In this document: piece by piece, positions 1 to 4,199 of the stretch | How positions within the stretch are numbered: position 1 is the first letter of the stretch | How the letters are laid out: every line of letters starts with the position of its first letter | Assembly: GCA_015065045.1 (NCBI GenBank) | Contig: SVRB01000077.1 | Coordinates: forward strand, 1-6,491 | Origin: Oscillospiraceae bacterium | GTDB taxonomy: Bacteria; Bacillota; Clostridia; Oscillospirales; CAG-272 | Length of the DNA stretch: 6,491 nt | Direction of reading: 5' to 3' | Position numbers and translations under genes: made by a program | Notes under the pieces: generated by a model | What the model was told of the DNA's origin: nothing | What the model saw: only the letters and a program-made list of their open reading frames with translations | Databases searched by the model: none

Positions 1-33
1 AAAGCTTGATTTGTTAAGCATAATATAGCTGTT

Positions 34-109
34 GCCCCATTAGCTCAGATGGTAGAGCACTTGACTTTTAATCAAGGTGTCCGGAGTTCGACTCTCCGAT
101 GGAGCACCA
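34..109 (+). tRNA. tRNA-Lys (anticodon TTT), 3' end probably supplied by the element
   Basis: The cloverleaf folds fully: acceptor stem 34-40/99-105, D stem 43-46/55-58, anticodon stem 60-64/72-76, T stem 82-86/94-98, discriminator A106 and encoded CCA at 107-109. The anticodon loop is CTTTTAA with TTT at 67-69, so it reads lysine codons. The D, anticodon and T stems are perfectly paired. The acceptor stem has one defect: C36 faces A103 (tRNA positions 3 and 70), a C-A mismatch. A leftward integrase gene begins its run about 120 bases downstream, which is the usual arrangement of an element integrated into a tRNA 3' end. The mismatch could therefore come from a 3' half delivered by the element. 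Confidence 0.95.
65..109. other. Probable attL core within the 3' half of tRNA-Lys
   Basis: This is inferred from context. Tyrosine integrases commonly use the anticodon-loop-to-3'-end part of a tRNA gene as attB and restore the gene after integration. Here the integrase gene lies next to the tRNA 3' end and its stop codon faces the tRNA. The exact crossover and core length cannot be set without the other junction. The C36/A103 mismatch suggests that the strand exchange lies between these bases. Confidence 0.6.
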
Positions 110-111
110 CA

Positions 112-158
112 AAAAAGACCCGAAATAACGGCTAATATAGCTGTTTTCGGGTCTTTTT
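112..158. terminator. Bidirectional intrinsic terminator between tRNA-Lys and integrase
   Basis: A 14-bp perfect inverted repeat pairs 112-125 with 145-158, with the GC core GACCCG/CGGGTC. A further imperfect stem (AACGGCT at 127-133 with AGCTGTT at 139-145) lies in the loop region. On the plus strand the stem runs into a T tract (154-158, 160-166), suited to ending the tRNA transcript. On the minus strand the A run at 111-116 becomes a U tract, suited to ending the leftward repressor-channel-integrase transcript. Confidence 0.85.
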
Positions 159-191
159 GTTTTTTTGCACAATCATTTTGTGTTTTGAGTT

Positions 192-213
192 GGGTGTCAA
201 TAGGGTATCAATA
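192..213. repeat. 11-bp imperfect tandem repeat, candidate integrase arm-type sites
   Basis: GGGTGTCAATA (192-202) is followed directly by GGGTATCAATA (203-213), matching at 10 of 11 bases. It lies in the 118-base non-coding gap between the tRNA and the integrase stop. Arm-type binding sites for the N-terminal domain of tyrosine integrases are often short direct repeats in this position. The binding role is inference from location and repeat structure only. Confidence 0.4.
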
Positions 214-227
214 AAATACAACTTAAC

Positions 228-1265
228 TTATAAACAGTCGGTTATTTTACGTAAATCTTCATAATTAACATCCTGATAATACTGTAATTGTCTTACGTCA
301 GTGTGGCCGATAAGCTGCAGTTTATCTTTGTCTGGTGCAGGAATATTTTTCATCAGAGTCGCAAAAGTGTGCCTGCAACAGTGTGGTGTTAATTTGTGAT
401 CATCTTCTTTTTGGATTCCTAAAGCCTCGAGGGTTGTGTAGAATATTTTTCTGTATTTTTTGTAGCTCAGTCGTTCTCCGCGTATACCAAATATGTATCC
501 GCCGTTGCTTTGGACTATTAAAGTGTTTACGTATGGCAGAATTTTTGGTGATACAGTTACAGTGCGGTTCTTCCCTGCCTCAGTCTTAATTCCGCCAACA
601 AACGCCCTCTCCGCCTCGTTGTAGTCCTCTTCCTTGAGCTGAAGGAAGGCTGTAGGACGAAAACCTAAATAACAATGACAGTATATATACTCGGCATAAG
701 GGATGATCCCTATGCCTTTTTTTATTTTCTCGAGCTGTTGCACAGTAAAACCGTGCTTGTCCGGAGTCTTGCCTTGGCCGCACTTCAAGAATGTTGCAAG
801 ATTAAGATTGTCAGGAACGTATCCTCTTGGAATTGCCCACTTGTAAACGAGATTAAGTGCAACCTTAGCGTTTTGTTTGGTTCTAATTCCTTTTTCGGTG
901 TTATCGAGACACTGTTGAAGCTCGTCTATGTCTTGGTTTTCAAGGGCAATATACCAGCAGTCTTCAAACAGCTTAAAGCCGGCACGGTAACAGTCCATCG
1001 TTTGAACAGAAGCTTTGTGAGACGGAAGCCATTTATCATACGCAGCCTTCAGCGTCAAAGAGGGTTGCTCTTCTTTTCGATTTTTTAATATTGGTATGTA
1101 TGCAAGAGCTTCGGCTCTTGTCTTAAAACCGGATTTTGTCCGACGAATAGGTTTAGACAAATCTTCGTCTTTGTATCCGACAACGGCAATTGCTTTGTAA
1201 TTATTTGTGCCAATCTTAACGGCGCAACCTTGGCCGTTACCTCTGCGTTTTACGCCTTGTTTCAT
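228..1265 (-). CDS. int: Tyrosine recombinase (phage-type integrase)
   Basis: This 345-residue site-specific recombinase should integrate the element at the adjacent tRNA-Lys gene and help excise it. The N-terminus (about 1-60, with YKAIAVVGYKDE and a basic RRTKSGFKTRAEA stretch) resembles the small arm-binding domain of phage integrases. A SAM-like core-binding domain covers about 70-160. The catalytic domain (about 170-345) shows the expected residues: R203 in LGFRPTA, K227 in GGIKTEAGKNRTV, H295 and R298 in PHCCRHTFAT, H321 in LIGHTD, and Y330 in QYYQDV as the nucleophile, nine residues after H321 as in XerD. The length is normal for the family and no catalytic residue is missing. The start is supported by an AAGGA ribosome binding site just upstream on the minus strand. 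The gene follows the channel gene by 43 bases with no terminator seen, so it is probably part of the repressor transcript. Confidence 0.95.
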   Translation of the reverse strand: MKQGVKRRGNGQGCAVKIGTNNYKAIAVVGYKDEDLSKPIRRTKSGFKTRAEALAYIPILKNRKEEQPSLTLKAAYDKWLPSHKASVQTMDCYRAGFKLFEDCWYIALENQDIDELQQCLDNTEKGIRTKQNAKVALNLVYKWAIPRGYVPDNLNLATFLKCGQGKTPDKHGFTVQQLEKIKKGIGIIPYAEYIYCHCYLGFRPTAFLQLKEEDYNEAERAFVGGIKTEAGKNRTVTVSPKILPYVNTLIVQSNGGYIFGIRGERLSYKKYRKIFYTTLEALGIQKEDDHKLTPHCCRHTFATLMKNIPAPDKDKLQLIGHTDVRQLQYYQDVNYEDLRKITDCL

Positions 1266-1308
1266 AGTTCCTTCTTTCTTATCTCAAAATCTCAGCGAAC
1301 ACTAAAAA

Positions 1309-2034
1309 TTATTCATTGTTTATATTTTCTTTTTCGATTTCGCTCATATATCCCGCGGTAATAATACCTGAAGGCAATGCAACAATTGCAATCCCGAAAA
1401 CAGATGAAAACATTGTTACTATTCGCCCTATCGTAGTTACAGGATAAATATCACCATATCCCATAGTAGTCAAAGACACTGTTGCCCAATACACCGCGTC
1501 AAAATAATTATTAAAAGAATCTGGTTCAACATTAATTATTATGAGAGCTGATACCAAAATATAAACTATTGCTAAACTTCCGACTGCGGCGAGAGGTGCT
1601 TTAGATTTTTTGAAAACTGAAGCAATAATCTGAATGCTTTTTGAATAACGAGCTGCTTTGAATACGCGTAATACTCTTAGAGCTCGAATCATCCTCATTA
1701 ACCGTAATATCCTAAAGCCTTTGTTGAAGGCTGAAATGGATGGAAAGATTGATATTAAATCAATAATTGCCATAAACGAGAACGGATAGCGGATAAAAGA
1801 AAGGGCGTTGTGATTGTCATACTTAAAGTCTGCAGTTATGAAACGAAGAAAGTAGTCTATAATGAAAATTGAAACACACACTTTATCAACAATACGGAAT
1901 AATAGATAATCAGTTTTAAACGCTAAAGGAATCAAGCTTGCAACAATCGTAATGATCATAAAAATATCATATAATTTGCTAACTAAGTTTTTTTCGCTTG
2001 ACACTTCTATAATATCATAAATTTTCTTTCTCAT
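1309..2034 (-). CDS. Six-transmembrane voltage-gated potassium channel
   Basis: This is a 241-residue membrane protein with the full Kv plan. S1 is at about 21-39, S2 at 45-68, S3 at 84-99, S4 at 106-130, S5 at 147-167, a pore helix at 174-188, the filter TTMGYGD at 189-195 and S6 at 199-229. S4 carries positive residues at every third position (R108, R111, R114, R117, R120, R123, K126, R129), the signature of a voltage sensor. S2 has FIIDYFLR and S3 has IIDL, matching the acidic counter-charges. The GYG filter predicts K+ selectivity. There is no RCK or cyclic-nucleotide domain; the C-terminal tail is about 12 residues. The ATG at 2034 is chosen because GAGG (2046-2043) lies 8 bases upstream. 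An in-frame ATG at 2055, two bases after the repressor stop, has no good ribosome binding site and would add seven residues. Its place between repressor and integrase implies expression in the lysogen. The physiological role is unknown. Confidence 0.93.
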   Translation of the reverse strand: MRKKIYDIIEVSSEKNLVSKLYDIFMIITIVASLIPLAFKTDYLLFRIVDKVCVSIFIIDYFLRFITADFKYDNHNALSFIRYPFSFMAIIDLISIFPSISAFNKGFRILRLMRMIRALRVLRVFKAARYSKSIQIIASVFKKSKAPLAAVGSLAIVYILVSALIIINVEPDSFNNYFDAVYWATVSLTTMGYGDIYPVTTIGRIVTMFSSVFGIAIVALPSGIITAGYMSEIEKENINNE

Positions 2035-2042
2035 TATGTTAT

Positions 2043-2046
2043 CCTC
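2043..2046 (-). promoter_or_regulatory. Ribosome binding site that decides the channel start
   Basis: GAGG on the minus strand is followed by 8 bases and then the ATG at 2034. It overlaps the alternative longer reading (start at 2055), so it favours the shorter protein. Confidence 0.6.
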
Positions 2047-2057
2047 AGTTGGCATCT

Positions 2058-2687
2058 TTATCTAACGTCGCTTTGAAAAGCTATAGCCTTACCGAGAATG
2101 CGAATCTGTTCCAGCTCGGCTCCTACATAAACCAGTGGTTCATATTTAGGATTTTCCGGATTGAGTATAAGCTTCTCTGTCTCCGGATAGTAATACACAC
2201 GTTTCAGCGTTGCTTCATCTCCGATAATAACAGCTGCAATTTCGCCGTTGTTGACTATGGGCTGTTTCTTTATAAAAACAATATCACCATCCAGTATCCT
2301 CGCATTGATCATACTGTCTCCTTTTGCCTTCAGACAAAAGTCGGCTTTTATATTCGTTCCGGCTTCAGTGTATGATTCTCTATCCTCATCAGCAAAAATA
2401 GGTTGTCCGCATGCTATTTCGCCAAGCATGGGGATTTTTTTTCGTTCTATTGGTAATATTCCGTATTGTTCATACAAGATATTCGAGTGAGTAATATCAT
2501 CACGCCCAAGAATATAGTCAACTGAAACCCCAAAATAATCTGCAATTTTCTGAAGAGAGTAATTATCGGCTTCATATTTTCCTTGTTCCCAATACGATAG
2601 AGTGTTTTGTGCGACTCCTATAGCTTTCGCCAGAGTTGCTTGAGTTACTTTCATTTTGCTTCTTAATTCTTTTATTCTGTTTCTCAT
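2058..2687 (-). CDS. CI/LexA-like phage repressor (HTH plus S24 peptidase)
   Basis: This is a 209-residue lysogeny repressor. Residues about 4-60 form an XRE/HTH_3 domain (TQATLAKAIGVAQNTLSYWEQG at about 15-36), with Q27, T29, W33 and E34 in or next to the recognition helix. Residues about 85-205 form an S24 self-cleaving domain: probable cleavage bond C93-G94 in IACGQPI, catalytic S125 in KGDSMINARI, and K162 in EATLKRV. The design matches repressors that self-cleave when RecA is activated by DNA damage, so SOS induction is predicted. A strong ribosome binding site, GAGGTGGAT, lies 7 bases before the ATG. It is the first gene of the leftward operon and its promoter overlaps an operator, so autorepression is likely. 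The next reading frame follows immediately, and translational coupling to the channel is plausible. Confidence 0.95.
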   Translation of the reverse strand: MRNRIKELRSKMKVTQATLAKAIGVAQNTLSYWEQGKYEADNYSLQKIADYFGVSVDYILGRDDITHSNILYEQYGILPIERKKIPMLGEIACGQPIFADEDRESYTEAGTNIKADFCLKAKGDSMINARILDGDIVFIKKQPIVNNGEIAAVIIGDEATLKRVYYYPETEKLILNPENPKYEPLVYVGAELEQIRILGKAIAFQSDVR

Positions 2688-2704
2688 TTTTTATCCACCT
2701 CATA

Positions 2705-2719
2705 ATCAATTATATTGAT
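2705..2719. promoter_or_regulatory. Operator 1: ATCAATTATATTGAT
   Basis: A perfect 6+3+6 palindrome that covers the -10 hexamer of the leftward repressor promoter. Occupancy here should repress the repressor operon. Confidence 0.7.
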
Positions 2720-2736
2720 AATATCAAGAATATCAA
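2709..2736 (-). promoter_or_regulatory. Leftward promoter of the repressor-channel-integrase operon
   Basis: On the minus strand, TTGATA (2736-2731) is followed by 16 bases and an exact TATAAT (2714-2709). The predicted start near 2702 places the ribosome binding site (2701-2695) at the very 5' end of the message, a leader of only about 15 nt. A weaker alternative is TTGATA (2747-2742), 18 bases, then TATTAT (2723-2718), which would give a leader of about 23 nt. Operator 1 lies over the -10. Confidence 0.65.
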
Positions 2737-2740
2737 TATT

Positions 2741-2759
2741 TTATCAAAAAAATTGATAA
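2741..2759. promoter_or_regulatory. Operator 2: TTATCAA-N5-TTGATAA
   Basis: Seven-base perfect arms flank an all-A 5-base spacer. In the 15-bp register (2743-2757) it has the same arm and spacer geometry as the other operators. It sits between the two promoters, just upstream of the rightward -35, and overlaps the alternative leftward -35. Confidence 0.65.
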
Positions 2760-2765
2760 AATCTA

Positions 2766-2794
2766 TTGACAAATCAAGAAACTTGATATATATT
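2766..2794 (+). promoter_or_regulatory. Rightward early promoter
   Basis: A consensus TTGACA (2766-2771), a 17-base spacer and TATATT (2789-2794) precede the cro-like gene. The predicted start is near 2801, leaving about a 30-nt leader with an AGGAGGTG ribosome binding site. Operator 3 fills the spacer and operator 4 covers the predicted start, so repressor binding should block polymerase. It probably drives the whole rightward operon to the end of the window, since no other promoter or terminator was seen. Confidence 0.8.
2773..2787. promoter_or_regulatory. Operator 3: ATCAAGAAACTTGAT
   Basis: A perfect 6+3+6 palindrome located between the -35 and -10 of the rightward promoter. It is the best-matching member of the operator set. 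Confidence 0.8.
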
Positions 2795-2797
2795 GTT

Positions 2798-2812
2798 ATC
2801 AAGAAACCTGAT
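2798..2812. promoter_or_regulatory. Operator 4: ATCAAGAAACCTGAT
   Basis: It differs from operator 3 by one base, and its symmetry extends to TTATCAAGAAACCTGATAA (2796-2814). It covers the predicted transcription start of the rightward promoter. Confidence 0.75.
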
Positions 2813-2830
2813 AAACGAGGAGGTGTGTAT

Positions 2831-3058
2831 ATGAAGGAAAACCTTATTCGCGCAAGAAATAAAGCGGGGCTAACACAAAAACAAATTGCTGAAAGCCTTG
2901 GGATAGGTCAATCCACTGTTGCTATGTGGGAAACCGGGGAAAGTACGCCGAGAAGTACAATGTTGCCGTTGATTGCAAAAGTATATAACTGTTCGCTTAC
3001 TGATTTGTTTGAAGAAAAAAATGTGAGAAGGGACGATGCTGATGGAAAGAACGAATAG
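2831..3058 (+). CDS. Cro-like XRE-family transcriptional regulator
   Basis: This 75-residue protein is essentially one HTH_3 domain (TQKQIAESLGIGQSTVAMWETG at about 15-36) with a short polar tail. Its recognition helix shares Q27, T29, W33, E34 and G36 with the divergent repressor at the same positions, so both probably read the same operators. It is the first gene of the rightward operon and is positioned to act as the antagonist of the repressor. The start at 2831 is preferred because AGGAGGTG (2818-2825) lies 5 bases upstream. The reading frame is open further upstream, but that part is antisense to the repressor and covers the promoter. The end overlaps the next gene by 17 bases. Confidence 0.9.
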   Translation: MKENLIRARNKAGLTQKQIAESLGIGQSTVAMWETGESTPRSTMLPLIAKVYNCSLTDLFEEKNVRRDDADGKNE

Positions 3059-3518
3059 TGGAATTATGGAGTTGTCTTTAAACTCAACTGAGAAAAGGAT
3101 GCTTGAGAACAATGTGTTTGTTCTCAAGGGGATTTTGAAGCTTCACGAAAAAACGGTATCGGGCGTACTTTCTCCCGATATGGACTTCGCACCATATGAC
3201 CCGTATAAAAATGCGCTCGAAAAGAGCATCGAGCTTCATGAAAAAGCATTAGAGAGTATTAACCTTGCAGAAGCAAGAGAGAAAATTGAGAAGAAGCTCA
3301 ACAACACGCAAAGACCTAATATCGGAACCGACTGTTTAGAAGATAAAATGTACACCCCTGAAGATATTGCCCAAATGTTGGGATACAAAAAAGGAACAGT
3401 GTGGGGATGGATTCGCAGAGGAGACTTAAAAGCGCACGCTATAGGAAAGAAATATCTTATATCCCGTAAGCAGCTCGAAAAGTTCTTATCTAAACGAGAG
3501 GTGGATAGTGATGAGTAA
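3042..3518 (+). CDS. Coiled N-terminus fused to excisionase-type HTH; candidate Xis
   Basis: This 158-residue protein has two parts. Residues about 10-90 are highly charged and helical (LKGILKLHEKTV, ALEKSIELHEKALESINLAEAREKIEKKL), with a heptad-like look, and match no family I recognise. Residues 103-150 form an excisionase/MerR-type winged helix: MYTPEDIAQMLGYKKGTVWGWIRRGDL, then KKYLISRKQLEKFL. This C-terminal fold is that of recombination directionality factors and small phage regulators. Classical Xis proteins are about 60-110 residues, so the N-terminal extension is extra. The ATG at 3042 is chosen because GAAGGGA (3027-3033) is well spaced for it; an ATG at 3036 is too close to that site. 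It overlaps cro by 17 bases and ssb by 8. Excisionase function is inferred; a transcriptional or replication regulator is also possible. Confidence 0.85.
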   Translation: MERTNSGIMELSLNSTEKRMLENNVFVLKGILKLHEKTVSGVLSPDMDFAPYDPYKNALEKSIELHEKALESINLAEAREKIEKKLNNTQRPNIGTDCLEDKMYTPEDIAQMLGYKKGTVWGWIRRGDLKAHAIGKKYLISRKQLEKFLSKREVDSDE

Positions 3519-3960
3519 TTTTAATTTCAATAAAGTGATCTTAGGCGGAAGGCTGACTGACGACGCAGAACTTAAGACCACTCCCGCAGGTGTTTTGGTT
3601 ACTTCGTTTTCTATTGCAGTCAACCGCCGAGGAAGCAAAAATAACGAAACAGATTTTATCGAGTGCAGCGCATGGAACAAGACTGCAGAGCTTATAACTA
3701 AATATTTCCAAAAAGGAAGCTCTATCTGTATTGTTGGTTCTCTGCAGAGGCGGTCATGGACGGACCGACGGGGAAACAAACATTATGTAACCAATGTTGT
3801 TGTCGACGAGGTGTATTTTGTTGACAGCAAGAGAGACGGCACGCTTCCTGACACTCTGATTGACAATGAACAAATTGAGCAGGCGGCAGCACGAGCCGTT
3901 GCAAATTTTGATGATTCAGAATTCGAAAATATGACATCGAATCAGGATCTACCTTTCTAA
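3511..3960 (+). CDS. ssb: Single-stranded DNA-binding protein
   Basis: This is a 149-residue SSB. Residues 1-105 form the OB fold (FNKVILGGRLTDDAELK, VLVTSFSIAVNRR, FIECSAWNKTAELITKYFQKG, then SLQRRSWTDRRGNKHYVTNVVVDEV). W55 and W83 are placed like the ssDNA-stacking tryptophans of the E. coli protein. A short linker leads to a C-terminal tip ending DLPF, the peptide through which SSB recruits partner proteins; the last residues (NQDLPF) are less acidic than the common DDD(I/L)PF. The ATG at 3511 is chosen because AGAGGTGG (3497-3504) lies 6 bases upstream; a GTG at 3508 is in frame but too close. A phage-encoded SSB beside the initiator supports a self-contained replication module. Confidence 0.95.
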   Translation: MSNFNFNKVILGGRLTDDAELKTTPAGVLVTSFSIAVNRRGSKNNETDFIECSAWNKTAELITKYFQKGSSICIVGSLQRRSWTDRRGNKHYVTNVVVDEVYFVDSKRDGTLPDTLIDNEQIEQAAARAVANFDDSEFENMTSNQDLPF

Positions 3961-3973
3961 AGGTGGTGTAAGA

Positions 3974-4189
3974 ATGACAGGGGAAGATTTAAAAGAAGCT
4001 TTGCTATCCGGGATCCCCGTGATCTATAACGACATCGTAAACGGTGACATTGAATGTAAATGTGTATGCGCAATCGTTTATACAAACAACAACGGAAAAA
4101 TAAGATGTTCTGCAGAACTGTTGGATAACAATCTTAAAGGGCATTATTCCTGTTCTCCAGAACGAATACGATTCATAGAAGAGAAATAA
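3974..4189 (+). CDS. Small conserved-type protein of unknown function
   Basis: I do not recognise a named family. The 71-residue product starts with an amphipathic helix (TGEDLKEALLSGIPV), followed by alternating segments that look like a small beta sheet (VIYNDI, ECKCVCAIVYTNN, KIRCSAELLDNN) and a C-terminal SPERIRFIEEK. It has five cysteines (28, 30, 32, 45, 60), a high share for a cytoplasmic protein of this size. AGGTGGTG (3961-3968) is a strong ribosome binding site 5 bases before the ATG. It lies between ssb and the initiator, 13 bases after the one and 10 before the other, so a replication-related accessory role is possible but unproven. Confidence 0.75.
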   Translation: MTGEDLKEALLSGIPVIYNDIVNGDIECKCVCAIVYTNNNGKIRCSAELLDNNLKGHYSCSPERIRFIEEK

Positions 4190-4199
4190 GAGGTAAACC

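Noticed and set aside
675..1088. Plus-strand open frame of 137 codons inside the integrase gene
   Set aside because: It is antisense to a clear integrase with all catalytic residues, has no ribosome binding site of note and encodes no recognisable domain.
2049..2490. Plus-strand frames opposite the repressor
   Set aside because: They are shadows of the repressor; the S24 and HTH motifs on the minus strand are unambiguous.
2636..2830. Upstream extension of the cro-like frame
   Set aside because: It overlaps the repressor start, operators and rightward promoter, and the strong AGGAGGTG site points to the ATG at 2831.
4139..4147. Possible extra iteron, GGGCATTAT, in the small gene upstream of the initiator
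   Set aside because: It matches only in part, is more than 400 bases away from the array and is not in a 22-bp series.
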